Assembly: GCF_026262505.1 (NCBI RefSeq)
Contig: NC_067204.1
Span: forward strand, 18,640,165-18,704,164
Direction: 5' to 3'
Source of the DNA: Trichomonas vaginalis G3
Lineage: Eukaryota > Parabasalia > Trichomonadida > Trichomonadidae
Length of the DNA stretch: 64,000 nucleotides
In this document: one piece after another, positions 8,921 through 18,807 of the stretch
Layout: every line of letters begins with the position of its first letter
Position numbering within the stretch: the first letter of the stretch is position 1
Program-made: the position numbers and the translations under genes
Notes under the pieces: generated by a model
Database searches by the model: none
The model's input: the letters and a program-made list of their open reading frames with translations, nothing else
Told to the model about the DNA's origin: nothing

Positions 8921-9092
8921 TATGAATTAATGAACTCATAAAATATACCGCCAAAAAAGCAATAATGAATTGAAATTTAATAGGGTATAAAACGGCATTT
9001 TTATATTTTTCCATTAATGCCATTTTAGACCGTTCATTTTTCGGCGTACGATAAAGTAGCCATGGCGCCAAAAAAGTAATCATTATTTTAGA
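8921..9092. promoter_or_regulatory. divergent H2A/H2B promoter
   Basis: On each side an initiator-like TCATTA lies a few bases before the ATG (TCATTAATTCATAATG for H2A, TCATTATTTTAGAATG for H2B), matching the trichomonad initiator TCA(C/T)(T/A)-type sequence. Two E2F-like boxes sit inside: TTTTTTGGCGG (minus strand, around 8949-8959) and TTTTTTGGCGCC (minus strand, around 9064-9075). The arrangement would allow paired, possibly S-phase-linked expression; that regulation is inferred. Confidence 0.7.
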
Positions 9093-9482
9093 ATGTCTTC
9101 CAAGAAGCCAGCCTCTAAAACACCAACAGAGAAGAAGCCAGCCGTCGAGGGCGTCGATGCTGCAAACGCCGCCAAGCAAGATAAGAAGCTCCGCCACAAG
9201 AAGCGTGCTGAAACATTCTCATCCTACATCTTCAAGGTTCTTAAGCAAGTCCACCCAGATATCGGTATCTCCAACAAGGCTATGATGGTCATGAACTCCT
9301 TCGTTACAGATATCTTCGAACGTATTGCCCAAGAAGGTGCTCGCCTTGTCGATATGAACGAACGTAACACTCTCGGTTCCCGCGAAGTTCAGACAGCTGT
9401 TCGTCTTGTTCTTCCAGGCGATCTTGCCAAGCACGCCGTCTCAGAAGGTGGCAAGGCTGTCGCCAAGTTCAATGCTGAATAA
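9093..9482 (+). CDS. histone H2B
   Basis: A 129-residue protein with the H2B fold: [39 protein letters not shown], and a C-terminal helix ([12 protein letters not shown]) in which the lysine of AVAKF matches the usual ubiquitylated position. The N-terminal tail is Lys/Pro/Thr-rich. Codons are GC-ending, as expected of a highly expressed gene. Stop codon and UAAA overlap (GAATAAACA). Confidence 0.97.
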   Translation: MSSKKPASKTPTEKKPAVEGVDAANAAKQDKKLRHKKRAETFSSYIFKVLKQVHPDIGISNKAMMVMNSFVTDIFERIAQEGARLVDMNERNTLGSREVQTAVRLVLPGDLAKHAVSEGGKAVAKFNAE

Positions 9483-9784
9483 ACATTGTTATAGATTATG
9501 TCTTTTTGTAATTGTATCATCTTTTGTATATGCAAATGCTATGAAAAGTTAAAAGAAATATGCAAAAGATAGACTTATAAAGCATTTATATAAACCCATT
9601 ATCCTATGTAAAGTATCCCTATTGTTTTTCTCCCTCAATATTGAGTGAACCTCTATCAAAATTTTGAATAAGAGAATAAGAGACCTTACGAAGGAAAAGG
9701 AGTTTATCAATTCTAATGTTTAAATTTTAAAAAAGCACAGGAGATTATATATATATCAATTTTTAAAATATGATTTAAAAAAAA
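9483..9784. other. spacer with convergent 3' ends
   Basis: About 300 bp of AT-rich sequence between H2B and the ankyrin gene. From about 9655 it belongs to the segment that is duplicated in inverted orientation at 16196-17085. No gene seen. Confidence 0.6.
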
Positions 9785-10571
9785 TTATGCCTTTTGAGAA
9801 AGAATTCGAATGATTTCAACATAATCATTAAGTGCTGCATGATAAGCAGCTGTGTGATTATCACTATCCATAGCATTGATATCAATGTTTGGAAGTGAAC
9901 AAAGATATCTGACAACTTCAATGTTATTTATTAGAACTGCGTAATGAAGAGGTGTGAGTTTTCTTTTATCCATAGCATTGATATCAATATTCGGAAGAGT
10001 ACAGAGTAATTTGAAGACTTCGACATTCTTGTTAAGTGCAGCATAATGAATAGGAAATGCTCCAAATGGTTCTTTTGCGTTGATATCAAATTTTCCAATT
10101 GAAATAAGATATTTTGTAACTTCAACATCTTCATTTAGAACTGCATGGTGATATGGTGTTGAGTCAAGAGAATCAATATCCACATTAGGCTGTGTGAACA
10201 TGTATTTAATAGATTCAAGACTATGAGTTGCCATGAAACTTGAGAAGAAATTGACCTGTTTATACAATTCAAATTTTTTATTCATATACATTGATGGCAT
10301 CTTAGGTAAGTAACCATGTTCGCATGCAAATTTAATTGTTTCATAATCTCCTTCCTCGCAAGCTTTTAATAAAATCAAATAAGGATCATGTCCTCCTTGT
10401 AATAAATATTTTTTGTTTTTACCATTATTAACCGTGTTGTCCATTGAACTCATAAATGAACAGAAAATGTAAACTATTGAAAATTAGATGTGGTTGACTT
10501 GCTTTGAAAAATCATTTCAGGAACATTCTATCAATTATTGCTTTGAGCTCACTCTTTTCGATGAAATGATA
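9655..10571 (+). repeat. inverted duplication, arm 1 (ankyrin locus)
   Basis: This segment, with the whole ankyrin gene and both flanks, reappears as reverse complement at 16196-17085 with numerous small differences. Its outer edge at about 10571 coincides with the point where V-ATPase subunit a coding sequence begins. Confidence 0.8.
9785..10453 (-). CDS. ankyrin-repeat protein
   Basis: A 222-residue protein made of about five ankyrin-like units (for example TPYHHAVLNEDVEVTKYLIS, FPIHYAALNKNVEVFKLLCT, TPLHYAVLINNIEVVRYLCS), each separated by a PNIDINAMD-type loop. It has no other domain or signal peptide. Ankyrin repeats mediate protein-protein contacts; trichomonads have very large families of them. 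ATG at 10453 lies just after an initiator-like TTCATTTATG. The gene is intact here, while its inverted duplicate near 16313-16985 is decayed. Confidence 0.85.
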   Translation of the reverse strand: MSSMDNTVNNGKNKKYLLQGGHDPYLILLKACEEGDYETIKFACEHGYLPKMPSMYMNKKFELYKQVNFFSSFMATHSLESIKYMFTQPNVDIDSLDSTPYHHAVLNEDVEVTKYLISIGKFDINAKEPFGAFPIHYAALNKNVEVFKLLCTLPNIDINAMDKRKLTPLHYAVLINNIEVVRYLCSLPNIDINAMDSDNHTAAYHAALNDYVEIIRILSQKA

Positions 10572-12000
10572 ACGTCGTTATATCAACGAGCTTGGCCCAT
10601 TGGCTGAGCGCGCTACACACAATGCAAACTCTCCAGTTCCAATCCGTACAAACAACACACAAGCCGAAGCCCAACAACGTGAACCACCAACATTCATCGA
10701 AACAAACAACTTCCAATACTCATTCCAACTCTTCAACGATGCATACGGTGTTCCCAACTACAACGAAATCAACGCTGGTGCTTTCTACTGCATGTACCCA
10801 TTCCTCTTCGGTATCATGTTCGGAGATATGGGTCACTCCATCTTCTACCTTCTTGTCACCCTCGGCATGTTCATCATGGTCCCTCTCATGAAGAAGAAAG
10901 GCAACTCCATGGGTGGTATGCTTGAAATGATCGACAGATTCAAATGGTTCTTACTTTTCGCTTCAGTTTGCTCATTCTACTGCGGATTCCTTTACAACGA
11001 AACATTCTGCTTACCAATCAACTTCTTCGGCTCACACTACCATGTAGATGATAGAAATTCAAACCCTCAATTAACAGTTTACAAGAAGAATAGCACCAGT
11101 ATTTATCCATTCGGTCTTGATCCAGCATGGTTCTTCAAAGATAACGAACTTATTTTCTCCAACTCTTTGAAGATGAAGATGTCTGTTATTGTGGGTATGG
11201 CACAAATGATTTTTGGTTTGATTCTTTCTTTCATTAATAACTTTGTACAGCGTGATTGGGTTTCCCTCATCACTCTTCGTGTCCCTGAATTACTTTATCT
11301 CGTTCCTTTCTACGGTTACATGGTTGTCATCATCATTTGGAAGTGGTGCACAAATTTCAAAGGAAACCCTTCATTATATAATGTCAATGTTCAGAAAGAT
11401 GGTATCAACCTTATTCAGGTTATGATTGGTATGATTCTTTCTTTCGGTTCTGAAGATGATGATTTAAAACTTTACGAGGGACAGTGGGGTGCTCAAGCTG
11501 TTATTACAACAATCTTCTTCTGCTCAATCCCTGTTTTCTTGGTATTAAGACCATGTTTCGAAGCTTACTTACACCATGGCGATCCAAACTGGTCTGTTTT
11601 AGAAGCTATCGTTATGAACTTGATTCACGTTATTGAATTCGTTCTTCAGGCTCTTTCTCACACTGCTTCTTACTTGCGTCTTTGGGCTCTTTCCCTCGCT
11701 CACTCTCAGTTGTCTAAAGTTATTTGGGAAGAGTTGTTCTTGAATGGTTTCAACTACAGCAAAACTCATGATGGCCCTTGGACTAATGGCACTTGGGTTC
11801 TCACTTTCTTCGTTTTCTTGGCTTTCACTGTTATGACTGCTGCTATTTTGCTTGGTATGGAAGCTTTCTCCGCTTTACTTCACGGTATTCGTCTGATGTG
11901 GGTCGAATTCTGCTCTAAGTTCTACGGTGGTGGCGGTTACGAGTTCAAGCCAGTCTCTCTTAAGAACACACTTAAGAACGCAGGCTACAACGACTTCTAA
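10571..12000 (+). pseudogene. V-ATPase subunit a, C-terminal half only
   Basis: The open frame encodes about 470 residues of the membrane half of the V0 subunit a: PPTFIETNNFQYSFQLFNDA, FPFLF-like YPFLFGIMFGDMGHS, several transmembrane helices, and SHTASYLRLWALSLAHSQLS with the arginine essential for proton translocation. The N-terminal cytosolic half (about 350 residues in the family) is absent and no ATG precedes the homologous sequence; the frame opens right after a TAA at 10570-10572. The break coincides with the edge of the ankyrin-locus duplication, so the gene was either truncated by rearrangement or split by a misassembly. The stop overlaps a UAAA signal. Confidence 0.85.
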
Positions 12001-12277
12001 ATTTAATAATAAAAAAAGTATTTTTCTTTTCTCTTTTCTATAAATTTAAATCATTTTTTTTCTTGGATTCATTCACTACTTCCAATCAAAATCTAAAAAA
12101 AATTATTATTTCTTTTATGGTTCAATTACGTCACTGCAAAGTATATTAAAGGTGAGACAGCCTTTGATATTCTTAGCATTAAAATCCAGAGTTTCTATAT
12201 ATATTGGCAAACTATAGTGAGAAAATAGAATAGGATTTCTTATCTAGAAGGCTATGAATATCTTCAAAATATTGAAC
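12001..12277. other. spacer downstream of V-ATPase fragment
   Basis: AT-rich sequence with no gene or repeat that I can support. Confidence 0.5.
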
Positions 12278-12581
12278 TTATGAGCGGATCGCCTTTTTGT
12301 TTATAAAAATATAACGGAATACAATTTGGAATAAAGAATGATAAATTGTATTTGGCACTAATTGATTTAAATAATTATTTTTCAAGTTAAAAAATTTCCG
12401 CCTTTTGAGAATCATTCTCGAAGAACTTCTCTCATTAAAAAATGGGTATTCAGCTTCGCAAATGTAAGATGAAAAATGTTGAAGCTTGCAAATTGAATAT
12501 TTCTTCATAATGTTTTCAGTTTGAACATTTCCAGATGTTAACAATCTATCGTAATATGAATTTTTTATTAAAATTTGACTA

Positions 12582-12610
12582 TAGGGTGTCCAAAGGTGCG
12601 TTTAGCACAG
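12582..12610 (+). repeat. Tvmar1 copy 1 left terminal inverted repeat
   Basis: Matches the reverse complement of 13856-13884 with a single C/T difference over about 28 bp. Confidence 0.9.
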
Positions 12611-12699
12611 CGCTCTATATGAGACTATTAAAGGAGATATATGCTGATTATAAATATATAATAAAAAATATGAATATATGTATATGATGAGTAAGTTGT

Positions 12700-12775
12700 A
12701 TTTTGGCGCCATGCCGGGATATAAAATGAATTTTGAGACAAGAGGCGGTTTCGCGGGAAATTTTGGCGGGATTTT
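12700..12775 (+). promoter_or_regulatory. cluster of E2F-like sites in the Tvmar1 leader
   Basis: Upstream of the transposase are TTTTGGCGCC (12701-12710), TTTCGCGGGAAA (about 12749-12760) and TTTTGGCGGG (12761-12770), all close to the eukaryotic E2F consensus TTTSSCGC. Similar boxes occur in the H2A/H2B promoter of this window. Regulation by an E2F/DP factor is inferred. Confidence 0.35.
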
Positions 12776-12874
12776 TTTCATTTTTTTAATGAATCATAAA
12801 GAAAACATCCTCGCTCTTGCAAAAAAATGCAAAGACTGTAAAAAATCTACGAGACATTGGTAAAATGCTTCGGT

Positions 12875-13804
12875 ATGGATGCTCCTAGCTATTCCACTGT
12901 AACGTATCATGTTAGGATGTATCACTTCATGAACAAAAAGGCGCCCATCATAAAAATTGACAAAAAATCGCCGGATCAAAGAAAAATCAAAGCAATTCTT
13001 CAAGCGCTAGATGAAGACCCAAGAGCATCACTCAGAAGGATAGAGGAGATGACAAAGATACCACGTACAACAGTCAGTTATTATCTGCACAATTATTTGA
13101 ACTACAAACTAGCGTATACACGTTGGGTTCCGCACAACCTTAATTCAGTTCAAAAAAAATCTAGAGTCCAATCTTCGAAAGAGCTCCTCTCTATATTGGG
13201 TGCGTATCAATCCAAGAAGTTTCGCTTTATAGTAACAGGGGACGAGTCTTGGTTTCAATATGCAACAGAAGCCAAAATCATGTGGATCCCGAAGGATGAA
13301 AATCCGCAAACATTCCCGAAGAAAAAAATTGACACACCAATGATGATGTTGTCGGTTTTTTGGGGCGTGAATAGCATCATCGCAATTGATATTCTTCAAA
13401 AACCTAATACGATGAATGCTCAGTATCTAATTGACAATGTTCTTACTCAAATTATCAATTCTGATGAGTTTGAGAAATCCAAACAACAAAAACAAAAGTT
13501 TGCAATTCATTTTGATAATTCAAGAGTTCACAAAAGTCATAAGGTAATGAATTACTTGGTGGAAAACAATGTCAAAGTTGTTCCAAACCCAATTTATTCG
13601 CCTGATATTGCACCCTCTGACTTTTATTTATTCGGCACGCTAAAAAAGAGAGCTGAAGGACGCGAATTCGCGAGTCCAGATGATCTTGAAAATTTTGTAA
13701 GAGAGCAATTTGAGCAATTTTCTCATGATGATTTAAAGCGTGTCTTTCAAGCCTGGATCGATCGCTGCGAACGCGTGATTGAATCCAATGGTGATTATAT
13801 TTAA
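12875..13804 (+). CDS. mariner transposase (DD34D)
   Basis: The product of about 309 residues has helix-turn-helix sequence (RASLRRIEEMTKIPRTTVSY) and the mariner catalytic motifs VTGDESWFQY, HFDNSRVH and YSPDIAPSDFYLFG, with 34 residues between the second and third catalytic aspartates. It cuts and pastes the element at TA sites. The first ATG in frame is at 12875 (MDAPSYS); a short frame before it (12678-12863) encodes a Lys/Cys-rich piece with HTH-like residues in another frame in both copies, so the N-terminus may be read by a mechanism I cannot see or may be shortened. Confidence 0.9.
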   Translation: MDAPSYSTVTYHVRMYHFMNKKAPIIKIDKKSPDQRKIKAILQALDEDPRASLRRIEEMTKIPRTTVSYYLHNYLNYKLAYTRWVPHNLNSVQKKSRVQSSKELLSILGAYQSKKFRFIVTGDESWFQYATEAKIMWIPKDENPQTFPKKKIDTPMMMLSVFWGVNSIIAIDILQKPNTMNAQYLIDNVLTQIINSDEFEKSKQQKQKFAIHFDNSRVHKSHKVMNYLVENNVKVVPNPIYSPDIAPSDFYLFGTLKKRAEGREFASPDDLENFVREQFEQFSHDDLKRVFQAWIDRCERVIESNGDYI

Positions 13805-14979
13805 ATAAACTTTATATATATGTAACTTGTTTATTTCTATTCGCAGTATTCAGGTTTGTGCTAAACACACCTTTGGACACCCTATATTATATGCATAAAA
13901 TTCTTTTCCAGAACCCTGGTTTCCGAGAAATGAACAATTTTCAATTATAACTATTGCATTATTTGTTAACAATATTCCAAGATATGATGACGTTTTCTTA
14001 TTGTTTAAAACATTAGATAACTTAAAATTAAAGTTATTACTATTAACAAACTCTAAAATTATATTTGGTGATGTATTGTTACAAAATGACGAATATAAAA
14101 TTGTACAAAGATCAGAAGAGAAATCAATATAAATTCCTGGGTTATACTGTGCTTCACAGAAACTTGTATTAATTGAATTCACTTCAATATTACCATTCCA
14201 AAGTGAATTTGTTAGGGAAGAGCTTGTATCCCCACAAGCAGAAAAAGAACTTTCGAATATGTAATTTTTGAGATTAGCTCCATTTTTTATGTATGTATAC
14301 GAATGATGACTATTTTCAGCGCTAGTTTTCGATTTGTAACCACAGACTCGGTTTTGAACAATGGAACTACTGCAACTGAAGTGAATTGCTCCACCATTGT
14401 AATTGGTATTACTGCTGCAGTTATTAAAATAACTATCCGATAAAAGAAGTTTTTTATAATCGCTTGTAAAATAAATTGCGCTTTTAATGGTTGAATCTAT
14501 GAATAAACAGTTGTATATGAAATATTGGTCATTTCTTGAATCTAATTTTATGTTTGTTCCTGAGATAGGTGAAGTTTGGAGAGATGTTTCGTAGAACTTT
14601 AACCATACGCTATTTGCTGATGTATAAAGGGTAAATAGACACAAGTTGAATAGAGTATTAATAGTAAAAGTTCTGAATTATTATATAATTTATTGCTAAA
14701 TTTTTGTTTCATGTTATTGTCATGAAAAGCGATAGTATATGATATATCTAAACACTTATAACTTTTCATTAATGCTGGTTGAAATGAATGCATAAACACG
14801 ATTAAGATTTCTCGATTTTTATGAGCTAACACCAATGAACAATGTAATATTTTGGAATAGCGGTAAATATAATATTTATTTTAAGATGAAGTTGTGCGTG
14901 AAAGACGATTTCTTTGATATCCCAAAATAAATTGTGTCAAAAAAAATTGAGAAGACCCAATTGATCAATTGAGCCTCTT

Positions 14980-14982
<3 letters not shown>

Positions 14983-15010
<28 letters not shown>
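14983..15010 (+). repeat. poly-A tract
   Basis: A run of about 28 adenines directly before the WD40-like gene. It may be a simple repeat or the trace of a retro-copied 3' end; nothing else supports the latter. Confidence 0.7.
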
Positions 15011-15013
<3 letters not shown>

Positions 15014-15021
15014 GTTTAGTT

Positions 15022-15900
15022 ATGGAAATTGGAGAGATAGTTACAGAGCTTGCTGCTTTCACAGGCGTTTCGTCACTATGCGCATTTGGATGTGAGAGCG
15101 GCAGACTTGGTATCTTTGATGCTGAAAACTGTCGTATTGTGTATGATAATAAGTTTCAATTTCCAATTACAGGTTTAACAACAGATGACGAAAAAAACTT
15201 ATACTTCACAGATACAAAGTCAATATACAGATATGATATGAGATCTTCAGACAAGCCTCAAAACATTTATTCCTCATCTAAGGAAATATTAAGTTTTTGC
15301 CTGTTTAATGAACAACTTGCTGTTTCATCTTCCAAGGAAGGCATAGTACTTAGCGATACAAGAATATTGAAACAGCCATATAAACAAGATCCAAATTCTT
15401 CAATTCCTTCATGCCACATACAGTTCATTGATAATGAAAACATAATTGCTTCATATGTTGACGGTTCTTTAATCAAATGGAACAAAAATTCTGAAGAAAA
15501 AATAGAATTAGAAGTTAATCCATTGACAAAAATCAGAAAAATGAGAACAATTGGAATGGCTGCATACAATGACTACCTTGCAGTAGGATACCAGTCCGGA
15601 TTTTCAATTTATAAAAACTTTTCATTAATTGAACACACAGACGGAGGCCAGAAGGCATTACTTAAGAGCATGATATATGCTCCATGCTTCGAAGCAGAAT
15701 ATATTACATTTTTGACCGAAGATAATATAATTTACCCGTATAATTTAGATACTAATACATGTGCACCATCAAAGCCATTTACAGGCACAGAAATCACTAA
15801 GATTTCGGCTAACTATTTAATGATCGTTGCAGCAGATAATGAAGAAGAAGGCAGAATTGCTGTAATGATGCCAGAAGATTTTAGTGACGAATTTTTCTAA
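15022..15900 (+). CDS. WD40-like beta-propeller protein
   Basis: A 292-residue protein composed almost wholly of weak WD40-type blades (GCESGRLGIFDAENCRIVYD, TDTKSIYRYDMRSSDK, SYVDGSLIKWNKNSEEK, GYQSGFSIYKN) and an acidic C-terminus (EDFSDEFF). No signal peptide or membrane segment. The best guess is a small WDR-type scaffold protein; I cannot assign an orthologue. ATG at 15022 follows the poly-A tract within 12 bp, leaving no typical initiator visible. The stop TAA lies before CTCAAACTTAATAAA. Confidence 0.6.
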   Translation: MEIGEIVTELAAFTGVSSLCAFGCESGRLGIFDAENCRIVYDNKFQFPITGLTTDDEKNLYFTDTKSIYRYDMRSSDKPQNIYSSSKEILSFCLFNEQLAVSSSKEGIVLSDTRILKQPYKQDPNSSIPSCHIQFIDNENIIASYVDGSLIKWNKNSEEKIELEVNPLTKIRKMRTIGMAAYNDYLAVGYQSGFSIYKNFSLIEHTDGGQKALLKSMIYAPCFEAEYITFLTEDNIIYPYNLDTNTCAPSKPFTGTEITKISANYLMIVAADNEEEGRIAVMMPEDFSDEFF

Positions 15901-16170
15901 CTCAAACTTAATAAAGTGTTTTGTATGTTATATTAATCTTAACTCTCCGTACTTTTAATAATTTTTTTCAAATATCATAAATATATTTTTGATATATTTA
16001 AAATAAATAGTATTGCAAAGTGCAGACTCTCTATTTCAATCTGAAAATTATGTATATCAGTGAGTTTTTAAATTTGTATATTCTGAATTACGCACAAGGA
16101 TGCTATGTCTCCTTATTTTTGCTCAGTTGGTGATTTTCGTTTACGAACCTATGGATTAAAAAACATCATT
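15901..16170. other. spacer before assembly gap
   Basis: AT-rich non-coding sequence; nothing recognised. Confidence 0.5.
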
Positions 16171-16195
16171 NNNNNNNNNNNNNNNNNNNNNNNNN
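16171..16195. other. assembly gap (25 N)
   Basis: Twenty-five N bases of unknown true length. The inverted duplicate of the ankyrin locus starts on the first base after the gap. Confidence 1.
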
Positions 16196-17085
16196 ATCAT
16201 TTCATCGAAAAGAGTGAGCTCAAAGCAATAATTGATAGAATGTTCCTGAAATGATTTTTCAAAGCAAGTCAACCACATCTAATTTTCAATAGTTTACATT
16301 TTCTGTTCATTTATGAGTTCAATGGACAACACGGTTAATAATGGTAAAAACAAAAAATATTTATTACAAGGAGGACATGATCCTTATTTGATTTTATAAA
16401 AGCTTGCGAGGAAGGAGATTATGAAACAATTAAATTTGCATGCGAACATGTTACTTACTAAGATGCCATCAATGTATATGAATAAAAAAATTGAATTGTA
16501 TAAACAGGTCAATTCTTCTCAAGTTTCATGGCAACTCATAGTCTTGAATCTATTAAATACATGTTCACACAGCCTAATGTGGATATTGATTCTCTTGACT
16601 CAACACCATATCACCATGCAGTTCTAAATGAAGATGTTGAAGTTACAAAATATCTTATTTCAATTGGAAAATTTGATATCAACGCAAAAGAACCATTTGG
16701 AGCATTTCCTATTCATTATGCTGCACTTAACAAGAATGTCGAGTCTTCAAATTACTCTGTACTCTTCCGAATATTGATATCAATGCTATGGATAAAAGAA
16801 AACTCACACCTCTTCATTACGCAGTTCTAATAAATAACATTGAAGTTGTCAGATATCTTTGTTCACTTCCAAACATTGATATCAATGCTATGGATAGTGA
16901 TAATCACACAGCTGCTTATCATGCAGCACTTAATGATTATGTTGAATCATTCGAATTCTTTCTCAAAAGGCATAATTTTTTTTAAATCATATTTTAAAAA
17001 TTGATATATATATAATCTCCTGTGCTTTTTAAATTTACATTAGAATTGATAAACTCTCCTTCGTAAGGTCTCTTATCTTTATTCA
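16196..17085 (-). repeat. inverted duplication, arm 2
   Basis: Reverse complement of about 9655-10571, including the promoter with its TTCATTTATG start context. Homology runs from the gap to about 17085, where sequence of the Polinton B remnant begins. Confidence 0.8.
16313..16985 (+). pseudogene. decayed copy of the ankyrin-repeat gene
   Basis: This copy keeps the start (ATGAGTTCAATGGACAAC) and all ankyrin units of the gene at 9785-10453, but several one- or few-base losses shift the frame, for example in the TTTTATAAAAGC stretch near 16395, before TTACTTACTAAG near 16452 and after GTCGAGTC near 16740. The parent gene is intact, so this is a non-processed duplicate that lost constraint. Confidence 0.85.
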
Positions 17086-17425
17086 AATTGATAAGGACTC
17101 CTCTCTACATGGAAGAAAACCAGAATGGCTACAAAAACATATATTTGGAAACGAGCTTATTCCATATGGACAAGCTCTGTTTGAAGAGCTTGAACCGGAA
17201 ACTCAGGAAAGAGTCATGCAAACAATAAGCGAAGACTCAAATACAAACTATGACAAAATCTTTCTAGGATATAGGTTACCTGAGTTGGGCGACCAGAGCC
17301 CAAAGGCAAAAAGGACATGGGAAATTTACAACATACTAGGTGAACATGAGGCAAAGATGCAACAACTTGAAGCAGAGGGCAAGTTACCAAAAGCGACACC
17401 AAAGAAGAAGAGTAGAACAAAGTAA
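17086..17425 (+). pseudogene. Polinton-associated C-terminal fragment
   Basis: The frame is open at the junction with the ankyrin duplicate and ends in a Lys-rich tail (KATPKKKSRTK). It contains helical, acidic sequence (YGQALFEELEPETQERVMQ) and no recognised domain. It lacks a start, so it is a remnant. Confidence 0.4.
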
Positions 17426-18807
17426 AGCTTGGTCCGAGTGGGTTCTATTATGATATATAAATCCAACTATTCTATATTTTTACCATATGAAATGTACGCC
17501 GCTCAGAATATAACGCCAACAGTTTTGGATGCCATGAACGGAAATGTTTCCGAATGGTATAACGAATGCGACAATGCCATTAGAAGTCAGAAATAGTTCC
17601 TGGAACTTACGAATATACAACTGCTGTTTCTTATGGAAACGTAGGTGAGTTTGGAGAAGGTTCTTCAACAACAGTAGATATTGCTTGCGACAGGTTTCAT
17701 ATTATTTCTATTGACAACTCATTCTTATACGTGGAACAAGACATTGAAATAAAACCTTCTGCCAAGTTGTCTGACAAGAAAGGTTGCAATGGAATTTTCT
17801 ATGTTCGGATACCATGTTACCAACAATATCTTTTGTGAATGGGAAAGCTTTTACCCAATGTTTCAGTCTTGCGTCATTTATTTCTGTAGTTGGTTTTATT
17901 TTGTCAAGGAACATGTTTTTCAATACTAACATTTCATTTGTACTGTCCATTTGAGTTTTCTTAAATATTCATCCCTTCTCGGTTCATTGTCTGCAAAGTA
18001 AGTTTTTATGACATTTTGCAAACTTTCGTTTGCAAGGTCATGTACAATAGGTTTCTTCCTTCTCTCTCCCTAACTCTCTTTCTAAACTCTTCACCAAATA
18101 TACCATCTCTATGGTTCTGTGTAGTTCTTTGAGATAAATGTTCTAGAACGTCAGGTGTTATATTTCCATCAGCCATGTTCATTTCATACTGGTCCAAATA
18201 TCTGCATGTTTCATATCTTTCAATGGCATTAAAGCCGCGCTGAAAATACCAGCTACATCTGGTTCACCATTCACGTTCCATTGCGTCTACAACTTCTTGG
18301 AATTGTGGTTGTAAGTTTATGAACCACCTATCCGGATTAGCTTTATGACCCATCTCATTGTAGTTCCATCGTCTGCAGAAACAAAAGTAGGTTTGTTTCC
18401 ATATTGGCTAGGTTCTGAATGAACTTTAAACAATGTTTCATTTCTATATGTTTTGTTGAAATTTAACCTTTTATTTTCACCGAGTTCATCCAAAGATTGA
18501 ACGTTTATGCTCGTAAGTAAAAAGGATTGTTGTATTTGTGTACATTATCTTTCAGTACTTCCATTCTATGCTGGATATTTTCATCTGATGTTGGAGTCTT
18601 TTGTATGTCGGCGAACATTTTTCGATATTCTTCTACTATGTCAGCTGAATTTTTCTTAGACTCTTGAAGATTCCATATTCTCCGCATACACTTGTTGAGG
18701 GTCAAGATTTTTCGGCTGTTCCAAATCTTCATCTAGTTCTGTGAAGTTAGTTTCCAAAGGAGGAACTTGTTCGTTTCCTTCAGGCTCTTCTAGCTGTTGT
18801 TGCTGAA

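Larger units (their letters stand above)
12582..13884 (+). mobile_element. Tvmar1-type mariner, copy 1
   Basis: A 1303-bp mariner with terminal inverted repeats TAGGGTGTCCAAAGGTG(C/T)G TTTAGCACA, flanked by TA duplications at 12580-12581 and 13885-13886. It carries one DD34D transposase gene and is nearly identical to copy 2 at 45398-46700, so both inserted recently. Here it interrupts a Pmp-like surface-protein gene. Confidence 0.95.
12278..14835 (-). pseudogene. Pmp-like right-handed beta-helix surface protein, split by Tvmar1
   Basis: On both sides of the mariner (12582-13884) the minus strand encodes parts of one protein of the trichomonad polymorphic-membrane-protein-like family: short beta-helix rungs with CSF/CLF and Asn/Ser-rich turns (YNCLFIDSTIK, SYFNNCSSNTNYNGGAIHFS, SSFCNNTSPNIILE) and a C-terminal tail left of the mariner. 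Reading the empty TA site keeps the frame across the insertion point. The N-terminal part changes frame near 14600-14640, and no good ATG or signal peptide remains, so the gene was probably decaying already. Intact members are large surface proteins linked to adhesion by family knowledge. Confidence 0.65.

Noticed and set aside
12678-12863. Separate small gene at the start of Tvmar1
   Set aside because: It exists only in the mariner copies and overlaps the transposase leader; it is more likely part of, or a decayed part of, the transposase N-terminus.
14983-15010. Poly-A tract as evidence for a retroposed gene
   Set aside because: It lies upstream of the WD40-like gene, not at a 3' end, and no target duplication is visible.
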